Assembly (NCBI GenBank): GCA_034423775.1
Contig: CP139918.1
Location: 1,612,001-1,676,000 of the forward strand
Direction: 5' to 3'
Origin: Alphaproteobacteria bacterium US3C007
GTDB taxonomy: Bacteria; Pseudomonadota; Alphaproteobacteria; Rhodobacterales; Rhodobacteraceae
Length of the DNA: 64,000 nt
Positions 26,389 to 35,320 of the stretch are shown piece by piece; positions within the stretch are counted from its first letter, which is position 1, and each line of letters opens with the position of its first letter. Made by a program: the position numbers and the translations under genes. Below the pieces are notes generated by a model. That model saw only the letters and a list, made by a program, of their open reading frames with translations, had not been told where the DNA came from and searched no databases.

Positions 26389-27036
26389 ATGAGCAGTGCG
26401 TATTCTCCTCCTGATGAGCCATTGAATATCCTTTACGATGATCATCAGATCGTTGTGGTGGACAAACCGGCGGGCCTGCTATCGGTGCCCGGGCGCGGGC
26501 CACATTTGGCCGATTGTCTGATTACCCGGGTCCAAGCGGTTTTCCCCAGCGCGCTATTGGTGCATCGGCTTGACCGGGATACATCCGGCGTGATGGTCTT
26601 TGCGCTGAGCGCGCATGCGCAGCGGCATATATCGCTGCAATTTGAGCAGCGCAAAACCCAAAAAACCTATATTGCGCTTGTTGCCGGGCAGGTGCAGGAC
26701 AAAACGGGCATCGTGGATTTGCCCTTGATTGTGGACTGGCCCAACCGGCCGCGGCAGATGGTGTGCCATGAAACCGGAAAGCCGGCTGTTACCGAGTGGC
26801 AGGTGATGCGTGCGAAAGACACGGAAACCCGTTTGCGTTTAAAACCCAAAACCGGACGCTCGCATCAATTGCGCGTGCATTGTTTGGCGCTTGGTCATCC
26901 GATTTTAGGCGATCCGTTTTACGCCAGCGACGCCGCGGCAGAATATCCGCGGATGATGCTGCATTCGGAAGAGCTTCGCCTCAAACACCCTGAAACGGGC
27001 AAAGGGCTGAAATTTCGCAGCCCCGCGCCGTTTTAA
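26389..27036 (+). CDS. rluA: RluA family pseudouridine synthase
   Basis: 215-residue single-domain pseudouridine synthase without an S4 domain, as in RluA, which modifies 23S rRNA position 746 and tRNA position 32. Motifs: NILYDDHQIVVVDKPAGLLSVPGR, the catalytic HRLDRDTSG and KTGRSHQLRVH. The ATG at 26389 gives MSSAYSPPDEPLN; a TTG at 26347 extends it without support. No clear ribosome site is visible. It converges on dnaE2, 55 bp apart. Confidence 0.88.
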   Translation: MSSAYSPPDEPLNILYDDHQIVVVDKPAGLLSVPGRGPHLADCLITRVQAVFPSALLVHRLDRDTSGVMVFALSAHAQRHISLQFEQRKTQKTYIALVAGQVQDKTGIVDLPLIVDWPNRPRQMVCHETGKPAVTEWQVMRAKDTETRLRLKPKTGRSHQLRVHCLALGHPILGDPFYASDAAAEYPRMMLHSEELRLKHPETGKGLKFRSPAPF

Positions 27037-27091
27037 CTTTTTTAGCCAATCTTTAGCAGCCTGACCATGAGCGGTGTTTCCTCTGCATGGA

Positions 27092-29989
27092 TCAATTGTT
27101 TTCTGTGCATTCTGGGGTAAGAAGCGGACGGATCAGCGCAACGGGATGGGCCTTTAGGCTGAAGCGTGTGGCAATATAATCTTCTACCACCTCTTCCCCC
27201 AGCCCCATCTTAGGCAGATTGGCAGCCGGTTCTTGGATCGCTTCACCATCCATATCATGCGCAAAAAGCGGTAATTGATTGGGGGCTGTGATGGCTTTTG
27301 CCTGCCAAAGCGCCGCGCGGCGTGAGAGGCCTAAAGATGCAAAAACATCGGCTTCGGCCAAGCGCGTCAAGACGTGTGGAGGGGTGCCGGCGCGGCGCCA
27401 GATATCTTCGATAGATTGATAGCCATTGCCTCGCGCGGCGGCGATCCAGCCGGCCTCTTCTTCGCGCAGCCCTTTGATTTGGCGAAAGCCAAGCCGCAAA
27501 GCCAGACCGCCACGCCCATCCGGCTCCAGCTTATTTTCCCAATGGCTGGTATTGATACAAATAGGCCGGATCGCCACATCATGATTTTGGGCATCACGAA
27601 TGATTTGAGCTGGTGCATAAAATCCCATGGGCTGCGAATTCAAAAGCGCGCAGGCAAAAATCCCTGGATGGTGGCATTTTATCCAAGCGCTGGCATAGAC
27701 CAGCAGCGCAAAGCTGGCAGCATGGCTTTCGGGAAATCCATAACTGCCAAAGCCTTCGATTTGAGAAAAGCAGCGCTCGGCAAATTCGGCTTCATAGCCA
27801 TTTTGGCGCATACCATTTAAAAACCGGCTTTTTAACGCGCCGACATTGCCGTGCTTTTTAAACGTGGCCAATGCGCGGCGCAGTTGATCGGCCTCATCGG
27901 GGCTAAACCCCGCCCCGATAATCGCGATTTGCATCGCCTGCTCTTGAAACAGCGGCACGCCAAGCGTTTTGCCAAGCACATCCCCCAATGCATCCGAGGG
28001 AAATTCAACGGTTTCCTCTTTGTTACGCCGGCGCAGATAAGGATGCACCATATCCCCCTGAATGGGGCCTGGCCGCACAATCGCCACTTCGATCACCAAA
28101 TCATAAAAACAGCGGGGTTGCATCCGTGGCAAAAAGTTCATCTGCGCGCGGCTTTCCACTTGGAACACGCCAATACTATCGGCTTTACAGAGCATTTGAT
28201 AGGTTTTGGGATCCTCGGGCGGCAGGCTGGCCAGCGTATAGTCTTGGCCCAAATGTTGCCGGATCAATTCAAATGACCGGCGCAGACAGCTGAGCATGCC
28301 CAGGCTCAGCACATCCACTTTTAAAATCCCCAACGCATCAATATCATCCTTATCCCAGCAAATGACGGTGCGATCCTCCATACTGGCATTTTCAATCGGC
28401 ACCAATTCATCCAGCCGCCCTTCGGTGATCACAAACCCGCCCACATGCTGGCTGAGATGGCGTGGAAACCCGATAATCTCTTCGATCAAGGCCAAAGTTT
28501 GACGCAATCGGCGGTCGCTGGGATCAAGCCCGATGTCGCGCAACCGCTCCGCACTTGGTCCTTCGCTGCTGAAAAAACCCCATAATTGGGAGGCGATCAG
28601 AGCCAGCGTATCTTGGCTGAGCCCCATTGCGCTGCCAACTTCGCGAATGGCGCGTTTGCCGCGGTAATGGACCACCGTGGCGCAAAGCCCAGCGCGGTGG
28701 CGGCCATAGCGTTGGTAAATATATTGGATCACCTCTTCGCGCCGCTCATGTTCGAAATCAACATCAATATCGGGGGGCTCGTCGCGGGCTTCCGAGACAA
28801 AACGCTCAAACACCATCGTGCCAATTTCCGGGCTGACCGAGGTAACGCCCAAACAATAGCACACCACGGAATTGGCCGCAGAGCCGCGCCCTTGGCAGAG
28901 GATATTTTGGTCGCGGGCAAATTTTACAATATCATGTACGGTGAGAAAATACGGCGCATAGGCCAATTTTGCGATCAAGCTAAGTTCATGCTCAAGCAGT
29001 GTTTTTACTTTCTGCGAGGCGCCATCTGGATAGCGCCAGGCCAAACCATTATAGGCCAAACGACGCAAGCGTTGATCGGGGGTTTCATGGCCATCGCGCT
29101 CTGAGGGGTAATCATAGCGCAGCTCTGAAAGGGAAAAATGCAGGGTTTTCAAAAGCGCAGGCAAGGTGGAAAGTGCCTTTGGATAAGCGTGGAATATTCG
29201 GTGCATTTCAGCTTCGGAGCGCAGCCGCTGCTCGGCATTGACGAGGGCCGAACGCCCCAGCTGTTCGACTGTTTTACCGTTGCGAATAGCGGTTAAAACA
29301 TCGGCCAGCCGGCGCCGGCTTGCATGGTGCAAAATCGGTCGGGCACTGGCCAAAAGCGGCAGGCCTAACTGGTGGGCGAGGGCGGCGATGGCCGCAAAAC
29401 GATGCGTATCTTGCCCGTCATAGGCCGGCGCCATGAGCATATGCATTCTGGTTTCAAAGCGACGGGTCAGCTGATGCGCTTGTTCCCGCCAGTCTTGCCC
29501 GCCGCCTTGCTGGTGAAGCGCTGGTGGCGGATGCAGCAGCAGATGGAGATCGCCGCTATGTTCTAGCAGATCGTTTAAATCCAAAATGCAGGCTCCCTTT
29601 TTTGCCCGCAATCGGCCCTTTGATAATATCCGGCATAAATTTGCCCAGCCAAGGCGGGTTTGGCAAAGCGTGGTCGCGCGCAATCCGCTTTGCAGCACCA
29701 ATTGCGCGGCGGGCAATACGCGCGGTATATTTAAAATGGCTGCCGAAACGTAGAATTGATCCTGAGCCGGTGCCGCTGGCCCGTAAATATCCGCCGCTTG
29801 TCTGAGTTTGACTTGGCGTGCAATTTTTTGCGCTTGGCTATGCGCGCGCACGATGCCTGCAACCGAATTGACATCGGCAATGGCGATTGCCGGATAGCCG
29901 AGCAAAGCCGCCCGCTCCATATATTCTTCGGGATGCGAGGCTCCGGTGAGGAAGGTGAAATTGGATGTTATCGAGAGTTCCGCGAACAT
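27092..29989 (-). CDS. dnaE2: Error-prone DNA polymerase DnaE2, short C-terminus
   Basis: C-family translesion polymerase of the SOS mutasome. The 965 residues hold a degenerate PHP domain (MFAELSITSNFTFLTGASHPEE; the first PHP histidine is serine), the polymerase core with catalytic PDIDVDF (~400) and LGILKVDVLSLGML, and a helix-hairpin-helix tract near 880-930. It then stops at KAHPVALIRPLLTPECTENN, where family members normally continue ~100-150 residues through an OB-fold; only 55 bp separate it from the convergent rluA. No imuA/imuB is adjacent. AAGGA precedes the ATG and a perfect SOS box lies 13 bp upstream. Confidence 0.9.
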   Translation of the reverse strand: MFAELSITSNFTFLTGASHPEEYMERAALLGYPAIAIADVNSVAGIVRAHSQAQKIARQVKLRQAADIYGPAAPAQDQFYVSAAILNIPRVLPAAQLVLQSGLRATTLCQTRLGWANLCRILSKGRLRAKKGACILDLNDLLEHSGDLHLLLHPPPALHQQGGGQDWREQAHQLTRRFETRMHMLMAPAYDGQDTHRFAAIAALAHQLGLPLLASARPILHHASRRRLADVLTAIRNGKTVEQLGRSALVNAEQRLRSEAEMHRIFHAYPKALSTLPALLKTLHFSLSELRYDYPSERDGHETPDQRLRRLAYNGLAWRYPDGASQKVKTLLEHELSLIAKLAYAPYFLTVHDIVKFARDQNILCQGRGSAANSVVCYCLGVTSVSPEIGTMVFERFVSEARDEPPDIDVDFEHERREEVIQYIYQRYGRHRAGLCATVVHYRGKRAIREVGSAMGLSQDTLALIASQLWGFFSSEGPSAERLRDIGLDPSDRRLRQTLALIEEIIGFPRHLSQHVGGFVITEGRLDELVPIENASMEDRTVICWDKDDIDALGILKVDVLSLGMLSCLRRSFELIRQHLGQDYTLASLPPEDPKTYQMLCKADSIGVFQVESRAQMNFLPRMQPRCFYDLVIEVAIVRPGPIQGDMVHPYLRRRNKEETVEFPSDALGDVLGKTLGVPLFQEQAMQIAIIGAGFSPDEADQLRRALATFKKHGNVGALKSRFLNGMRQNGYEAEFAERCFSQIEGFGSYGFPESHAASFALLVYASAWIKCHHPGIFACALLNSQPMGFYAPAQIIRDAQNHDVAIRPICINTSHWENKLEPDGRGGLALRLGFRQIKGLREEEAGWIAAARGNGYQSIEDIWRRAGTPPHVLTRLAEADVFASLGLSRRAALWQAKAITAPNQLPLFAHDMDGEAIQEPAANLPKMGLGEEVVEDYIATRFSLKAHPVALIRPLLTPECTENN

Positions 29990-30001
29990 ACGTCCTTATA
30001 T

Positions 30002-30016
30002 GTTCACTATTTGTTC
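30002..30016. promoter_or_regulatory. LexA (SOS) box of dnaE2
   Basis: GTTC-ACTATTT-GTTC is an exact match to the alphaproteobacterial LexA consensus GTTC-N7-GTTC. It lies immediately upstream of dnaE2, within the 69-bp gap to the preceding gene, so dnaE2 has its own damage-inducible promoter. Confidence 0.85.
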
Positions 30017-30058
30017 TATTTCTAGGGTGCATTTGGATAGGTTTGTTTCTTTTGCGGA

Positions 30059-31006
30059 TTATGCGTTTTCAGAAGGGGGCCGAAGCTGTTTCTTAAGTTG
30101 CAGCAGCGCCACCAAAGCGGCATCGCGCTGGGCTCTTAATTGTGCAGGCGAGGCTTCGTTTAGGCTGCTTTCGAGCCCGTTCACCAGTTTGTCTTTAATG
30201 TCGCTGGACAGCTCTGGCGTTCCAAGGTCGCGCCAGCGGGCTTCTTGGCTGGGCCCCAGATGTTGCAGATATTGGGCATAGCCGCCCGCGCCACCTCCCA
30301 GATGATAAACCAGATTGGGCCCTAAAAATGCCCAGCGTAAGCCGGGCCCGTGCACCATCGCCCGGTCAACATCCTCAACGCTGGCGATATCATCGGCCAC
30401 GATATTCACCACTTCGCGATAAAGCGCCGCGTTGAGGCGGTTGGCAACATGTCCGATGGCTTCTTTTTTCAACACAATCACTTCGCGCTCGAAATGCTCA
30501 TAAAATTGCCGAGCCTGCTGCAGAAGCGCCGGATCGCTTCGCGCACCGCCCGCCACTTCAACCAAGGGTATCAAATGGGGCGGGTTGAACGGGTGGCCAA
30601 CCAAAAGCCGCTCGGGATATCGCATTTTCTCTTGAAGAGCGCTGGGCAGCAGCGCGGTTGTTGACGAGGCGATCGGGGTATCAGCGGGAAGGTAGGCTTC
30701 AACCTCTTTCAACAGCTTTTGCTTTAGATCAAGTCGGTCTGGTGCGTTTTCCTGAACCCAATCGGGGTTTTGACAGGCGGTTTTTAAGTTTGTGGTTATT
30801 GACAGCTGCGCCCAAGGCACTGCAGCGCTAAGCGGGCTGAGTTTCGCCAAATCTGCCCAGGCGGTTTTTATATAGGCGGTGATCTCGTCTTCGGCAGATG
30901 CTTTGGGCTCATAAACCGTAACGCGAGCGCCTTTGCTTAGGAAAAGCGCAGCCCAGCTGGCTCCTATTAAACCTCCGCCCAGAAGCGTGATGCCGTTTTC
31001 ATACAT
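30059..31006 (-). CDS. 3-hydroxyacyl-CoA dehydrogenase family NAD-binding protein (carnitine/L-gulonate dehydrogenase-like)
   Basis: 315-residue two-domain NAD dehydrogenase. The Rossmann start ITLLGGGLIGASWAALFLSKGARVTVYEP, ASSTTALLPSAL and GHPFNPPHLIPLVEVAGG are typical of the short branch (lambda-crystallin, L-carnitine and L-gulonate 3-dehydrogenases) rather than fatty-acid FadB. The physiological substrate is not evident. The ATG at 31006 starts MYENG; a GTG at 31021 would add five residues and neither has a clear ribosome site. DUF2794 ends 24 bp upstream, so they may be cotranscribed. Confidence 0.8.
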   Translation of the reverse strand: MYENGITLLGGGLIGASWAALFLSKGARVTVYEPKASAEDEITAYIKTAWADLAKLSPLSAAVPWAQLSITTNLKTACQNPDWVQENAPDRLDLKQKLLKEVEAYLPADTPIASSTTALLPSALQEKMRYPERLLVGHPFNPPHLIPLVEVAGGARSDPALLQQARQFYEHFEREVIVLKKEAIGHVANRLNAALYREVVNIVADDIASVEDVDRAMVHGPGLRWAFLGPNLVYHLGGGAGGYAQYLQHLGPSQEARWRDLGTPELSSDIKDKLVNGLESSLNEASPAQLRAQRDAALVALLQLKKQLRPPSENA

Positions 31007-31030
31007 TGAGGCGCATTTCACACATTCAGG

Positions 31031-31369
31031 TCAATCCACAGCCCGGATTAATTTGCGCTCGAGCACGCGCAAAACGGTTGCCAGATCATGGCCGCGTTTC
31101 AAAATCTGACCATCCATGCCAATCACCGCATATTGGCCCTGCCGCTGGCGCAGCTTTGGGCGTTTTTCAATTCGGTAGAGCGGATGCTCTGCGGTTCTGC
31201 GAAACACCGAAAAAATCGCCACATCGCGCAGCGCGGAAATGCCATAATCACGCCATTCGCCAGCCGCCACCATACGCCCATAAAGCGATAAGATGATGTT
31301 TAGCTCTAAACGTTGAAAGGATACGGTTTCGCTGGATCGCTCCTGCGGGAAGGCGGTGATACTGTTCAT
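31031..31369 (-). CDS. DUF2794 family protein
   Basis: 112-residue conserved alphaproteobacterial protein: LNIILSLYGRMVAAGEWRDY, FSVFRRTAEHPLYRIEKRP and KRGHDLATVLRVLERKL are the family's core. Function unknown, presumably cytosolic. ATG at 31369. The gene lies just before the dehydrogenase-family gene. Confidence 0.85.
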   Translation of the reverse strand: MNSITAFPQERSSETVSFQRLELNIILSLYGRMVAAGEWRDYGISALRDVAIFSVFRRTAEHPLYRIEKRPKLRQRQGQYAVIGMDGQILKRGHDLATVLRVLERKLIRAVD

Positions 31370-31458
31370 GGTTTAAATCTTGCTGCCTTTGCGCGTGAAA
31401 TCAAGCGCTTTGGAACTGAATTGAAAAAATAGTTCATATTAAGACAGAGTTTTAAGAT

Positions 31459-31488
31459 CTATGTCCGCCGCAAAGGCGGCGGACATAG
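31459..31488 (-). terminator. Long perfect hairpin downstream of the purine permease gene
   Basis: CTATGTCCGCCGC-aaag-GCGGCGGACATAG, a perfect 13-bp stem, 27 bp past the permease stop on the minus strand. The T content afterwards is modest (ATCTTAAAAC), so termination is the likely role but not certain. Confidence 0.6.
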
Positions 31489-31514
31489 GAATATTTTATC
31501 CCAAATGGGGGGAT

Positions 31515-32834
31515 TTAATCCTCTTCTGGTATCAGCAGGTTCAGCACAATCGCCAAGAAAGCGGTTGGTGCAACGGCAGAGGTGGCCAGTGTTTTCCAAA
31601 CGCCCGGCAAATACTGAACCGCGCTTGGAACCAAGTTCAGCCCCAAACCAGCCGTCAGTGATATGGCGATGATGATCATGTTGCGGCGGGTCATTTTCAC
31701 CTCAGACAACACGTTCATTCCCGCAGCCGCTACCATCCCGAACATCACAATCACTCCGCCGCCCAAAACTGGCATTGGCATCGAGGCGATTATGGCTCCG
31801 ATTTTTGGCAGCAAGCCGGCCAAGACCAGGATAATCCCAGCAATCGTGACCACGTGCCGGCTCATCACGCCGGTCATGCCAACAATCCCTACATTCTGGC
31901 TAAAAGAGGTGTTTGGCAAGCCGCCAAAGACCCCGGCAACCGCCGTGCCCAGACCATCCGCATAGGTTGCGCCAGAAATTTCTTCATCTGTTGCCGTGCG
32001 CCCGGCGCCGGCTTTGGTTGTGGCCGAGGCATCGCCAACTGTTTCAACCGCCGAGACGATCGAGATCAAGGTTACCGCGATCACCGCACCGAGATTAAAC
32101 TCGAACCCGTAAGGCATGACTTGCAAGTTGGTGATCATGCTGGCTTTGGCCACGCCGCCAAAGGACACCATGCCAAGCATATAGGCCAGCGCATAGCCGG
32201 CCAGCAAGCCAATTAAGATTGCTGCATTGGATAATGCGCCCGAGGTGCGGAATTTAACCAAAAGCGCCACGATGATCACAGTCAGTGCGACCGACCAATG
32301 TTTCAGCGAACCAAAGCTGTCTGCTGTCATCTGGAAGTCTGCGGCGCCGCCAGCGGCGTATTTAATCCCCACAGGGATAAGATAAAGGCCAATTGCCAAA
32401 ATCACCAAGCCGGTGACCAAAGGTGGGAACCAACTGCGAATGCTGCTGATCACCGAGCCAAGCGCAAAATGGATCAGGCCTGCGATGATGCATGAGGTAA
32501 GCGCAACGCTTAACCCTTGCGTGGCTGCCAGCCCAGCAAGCACGCCGACAAAGGCAAAGCTTGTGCCTTGCATGATCGGCAGACGCGCCCCAACTGGGCC
32601 AATGCCAATGGTTTGAAACAGTGTTGCAATACCCGCGAAAAGCATCGCCATTTGGATCAGATAGATTTGCTCTGGACTGCCAAAACCAAGCCCTGCGGCA
32701 CCGGCGACAATAATCGCGGGTGTGACATTTGAGGCAAACATTGCCAATACGTGCTGCAGGCCAAGCGGCAATGCTTGCCCCAGCGGCGGCGTTATATTCG
32801 GATCGCTGTAGCTGTTATTCGATGTCGATGTCAT
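31515..32834 (-). CDS. NCS2 family purine (urate/xanthine) permease
   Basis: 439-residue inner-membrane symporter with ~14 hydrophobic segments. Family marks include the N-terminal LGLQHVLAMFASNVTPAIIVA, SAVETVGDASATTKAGAGR and GLPNTSFSQNVGIVGMTGV, typical of UacT/PucJ-type urate and xanthine transporters. AGGAGG precedes the ATG. It is the last gene after the allantoinase/UraD fusion and allA, which points to urate or allantoin-precursor uptake. Confidence 0.92.
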   Translation of the reverse strand: MTSTSNNSYSDPNITPPLGQALPLGLQHVLAMFASNVTPAIIVAGAAGLGFGSPEQIYLIQMAMLFAGIATLFQTIGIGPVGARLPIMQGTSFAFVGVLAGLAATQGLSVALTSCIIAGLIHFALGSVISSIRSWFPPLVTGLVILAIGLYLIPVGIKYAAGGAADFQMTADSFGSLKHWSVALTVIIVALLVKFRTSGALSNAAILIGLLAGYALAYMLGMVSFGGVAKASMITNLQVMPYGFEFNLGAVIAVTLISIVSAVETVGDASATTKAGAGRTATDEEISGATYADGLGTAVAGVFGGLPNTSFSQNVGIVGMTGVMSRHVVTIAGIILVLAGLLPKIGAIIASMPMPVLGGGVIVMFGMVAAAGMNVLSEVKMTRRNMIIIAISLTAGLGLNLVPSAVQYLPGVWKTLATSAVAPTAFLAIVLNLLIPEED

Positions 32835-32885
32835 CTTGTCCTCCTATTGACTAAATAGTTAGAATACCGCCTCTTTTTTGAACGG

Positions 32886-33380
32886 TTAGGAACCTTGTGG
32901 TACAACTATATATGGTATGTCAAAGAAAATCTCTTCTAGATTTTCTCCTGATCCGATCCGATCTACCACTGCAAACAGCCCAGGATCCTCTAGCGGGGTC
33001 AACACTCCATGCCAAATATTACGATGGAAATTGATCGCTTGACCGGGATCTGACAGGAAGGCAAGGGGCCTGCCGGGGCGGTTGTTTTTGTCTGAAGCCA
33101 CGATAATTAGAAAGCGATTCATGCTCATCGGAATAAAAGCTTGTGAGCCTTCAGGGTGGCGTTCCATCATCGTTAATTGATAGGGTAGGGTGCGCGGCGT
33201 GGCGTTAAAGAGGCTTATGCCTGCCCTACCATCGGAAAAATTCAAACGCGCCAAATCATGAAATCGCCCGCAAAGGCCCTGATTGATGATTTTATCGGCT
33301 GTGCCCTTTGCCTCTAAAATATCGCCAAATGGAGCAAACGCGGTGGAAGTAAGGGGCTGGGTGACGATCTCTTGGCTCAT
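32886..33380 (-). CDS. allA: Ureidoglycolate lyase
   Basis: 164-residue cupin-type enzyme that splits ureidoglycolate into glyoxylate and urea, the last step of allantoin breakdown. Visible features are LTSTAFAPFGDILEA, the INQG region, the HPEGSQAFIPM core and FHRNIWHGVLTPL with a metal-type histidine. The ATG at 33380 overlaps the upstream stop (ATGA). Longer upstream frames lack support. Confidence 0.9.
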   Translation of the reverse strand: MSQEIVTQPLTSTAFAPFGDILEAKGTADKIINQGLCGRFHDLARLNFSDGRAGISLFNATPRTLPYQLTMMERHPEGSQAFIPMSMNRFLIIVASDKNNRPGRPLAFLSDPGQAINFHRNIWHGVLTPLEDPGLFAVVDRIGSGENLEEIFFDIPYIVVPQGS

Positions 33381-34792
33381 GGCAACAGTTGCTGCAAACG
33401 CAGCTCGGCAATGCGCTCGACCTGCCGGCACGCGGTTTCAAACTCATCCGCGCTGTCATGCGCCAGCCGCGTTTGAAAGGCTGATAAGATCTCCGCCTTG
33501 CTAAAATCGCGCACGGCAATGATGAACGGGAAACCGTGCTTTTTCACATAGGCTGCGTTTAACTGGGTAAATTCGGCATGCTCTGCCTCGGTTAATGCAT
33601 CAAGGCCCACCGAGGCTTGCTCTGAGGTCGACTCGGCGGTAAGACGGTCTGCCTGCGCCAGTTTTCCCGCCAGATCCGGATGCGCGCGCAAAACACCCAG
33701 TCTGGCCTCACCAGAGGCGGATCGGAAGATCCGCGCCAGCGCGTTATGCAGCCCGATCGCGCTGTCATGCGCAGGCCCCAATTCCAGATCAAACGCGCCC
33801 TCGGCGATCCAAGCCGAATGTTCAAATACTCCGCCATATTGCTCTATAAATTGATCCTTTTGCATGGAGGAGGGCCGCTCAAATGGCTGCGGGGGGTGAT
33901 GCTTGGCCCAGTGCTCGGCGATCTCAATGCGGCGGGCAAACCACACATCTTCATGGCTTTTTGCATAATCCATGAAGCGGCGCAGCGCCATAATGCGCCC
34001 CGGGCGTCCGATCAGCCGGCAATGCAGCCCGATTGACATCATTTTGGGAGCGCCTGCGCTTCCTTCGGCGTAAAGCGCATCAAAACTATCTTTCAAATAG
34101 CTGTAAAACTGATCACCTGAATTAAACCCTTGGGGGGCGGCAAAGCGCATATCATTGGCATCTAACGTATAGGGAATAATCAGCTGATCATGCCCGTTAA
34201 TCTTGCGCCAATAAGGCAGATCATCCGCATATTCATCCGAAATATAATCAAACCCGCCTTGCGCAGCCACAAGGTCTACTGTGTTCATTGAGCAGCGCCC
34301 CGTATACCAGCCGCGCGGCCGCTCGCCCACCACTTCAGTGTGCAGCCGCACAGCCTCGGCGATTTGCGCCTGTTCTTCTGCATGCGGCATGTCTTTATGC
34401 TCGACCCATTTTAAGCCATGGCTGGCAATTTCCCACTCTGCGCTTTGCATCGCCCGCATTTGCTCGGGATTGCGCGCCAAAGCTGTGGCAACGCCATAGA
34501 CCGTTGCTGGGATCTGCTGTTCGGTAAACAGCCGGTGCACGCGCCAGAATCCGGCCCGTGCGCCATAATCATAAAGGCTTTCCATATTCCAATGGCGTTG
34601 CCCTTGCCATTGCGCCGCCCCAACGATCTCTGACAGAAACGCTTCCGAAGCTGTATCGCCATGCAATAGGCAGTTTTCGCCACCCTCTTCGTAATTGATC
34701 ACGAATTGCACCGCAATCTTCGCCTTATTTGGCCAGTTCGCATGGGGCGGGGTGGCGCCGTATCCGCGCATGTCGCGTGTATAGCGGTTCAT
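33377..34792 (-). CDS. puuE-uraD: Fused allantoinase (PuuE type) / OHCU decarboxylase (UraD)
   Basis: 471-residue bifunctional enzyme. Residues ~1-300 are a polysaccharide-deacetylase-like, metal-independent allantoinase (NYEEGGENCLLHGD, ASHGLKWVEH, RPRGWYTGR, SDEYADDLPY). Residues ~315-471 are UraD, with catalytic AHPDLAGK and the KHGFPFIIAVRD helix. The two catalyse consecutive steps: OHCU to (S)-allantoin, then allantoin to allantoate. The fusion is known in Alphaproteobacteria. Divergent from uraH-puuD and first of a three-gene operon with allA and the permease. Confidence 0.93.
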   Translation of the reverse strand: MNRYTRDMRGYGATPPHANWPNKAKIAVQFVINYEEGGENCLLHGDTASEAFLSEIVGAAQWQGQRHWNMESLYDYGARAGFWRVHRLFTEQQIPATVYGVATALARNPEQMRAMQSAEWEIASHGLKWVEHKDMPHAEEQAQIAEAVRLHTEVVGERPRGWYTGRCSMNTVDLVAAQGGFDYISDEYADDLPYWRKINGHDQLIIPYTLDANDMRFAAPQGFNSGDQFYSYLKDSFDALYAEGSAGAPKMMSIGLHCRLIGRPGRIMALRRFMDYAKSHEDVWFARRIEIAEHWAKHHPPQPFERPSSMQKDQFIEQYGGVFEHSAWIAEGAFDLELGPAHDSAIGLHNALARIFRSASGEARLGVLRAHPDLAGKLAQADRLTAESTSEQASVGLDALTEAEHAEFTQLNAAYVKKHGFPFIIAVRDFSKAEILSAFQTRLAHDSADEFETACRQVERIAELRLQQLLP

Positions 34793-34942
34793 TTTCTGCT
34801 CTCCTTACTGCCGCCAATCATGGCCCTACCGGCGCAATATATGTTAAATTTTATTTCTGCTTAGGACCAGTTGCCGCACAGGCTTGTGCCTTTTGAAAAT
34901 TCAGCCAATATAGCCGGGATTTGATTTGTGAAAAGAGTACTT
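34793..34942. promoter_or_regulatory. Divergent promoter region of the urate locus
   Basis: A 150-bp spacer between the puuE-uraD and uraH starts with an AT-rich centre (34838-34860). It must drive both halves of the locus. I could not define a regulator site. Confidence 0.4.
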
Positions 34943-35299
34943 ATGCAAGGCTATTTGACAACCCATGTTTTGGATACCGCGCGGGGCTGCCCCGCTGCGG
35001 GACTGAAAATAGAGCTAATCCGCCATGTGCCTGAGTCTGGCCCGATCGCTTTACAAACCACAATAACAAATGCAGATGGTCGCACCGATGGGCCGATTTT
35101 ACCGCAAGATGCTTTTAAATTAGGCAGTTATGAATTGATTTTTCACGCAGGCGCCTATCTGCGCGCGCAGGGGCAGATTGAGGAGGCTGCGGTTTTTCTG
35201 GACATGATTCCGATCCGATTCGAAATGCGCAGCGCCGATCATTATCACGTGCCGTTATTGCTGTCTCCTTACGGGTATTCAACCTATCGCGGCAGCTAG
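34943..35299 (+). CDS. uraH: 5-hydroxyisourate hydrolase (transthyretin-like)
   Basis: 118-residue homotetramer converting 5-hydroxyisourate to OHCU. It carries the three family signatures: GYLTTHVLDTARGCPA with the catalytic histidine, the central GRTDGP arginine, and the C-terminal SPYGYSTYRGS. The ATG at 34943 has AAAAGAG five bases upstream; the GTG at 34928 is rejected because that site would lie inside the gene. It is followed 21 bp later by puuD. Confidence 0.94.
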   Translation: MQGYLTTHVLDTARGCPAAGLKIELIRHVPESGPIALQTTITNADGRTDGPILPQDAFKLGSYELIFHAGAYLRAQGQIEEAAVFLDMIPIRFEMRSADHYHVPLLLSPYGYSTYRGS

Positions 35300-35320
35300 C
35301 AAAATCTGTGGAGAATAAGA

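Noticed and set aside
27374-29104. Several long plus-strand frames opposite dnaE2
   Set aside because: Antisense shadows of an intact conserved polymerase, with no ribosome sites or domains.
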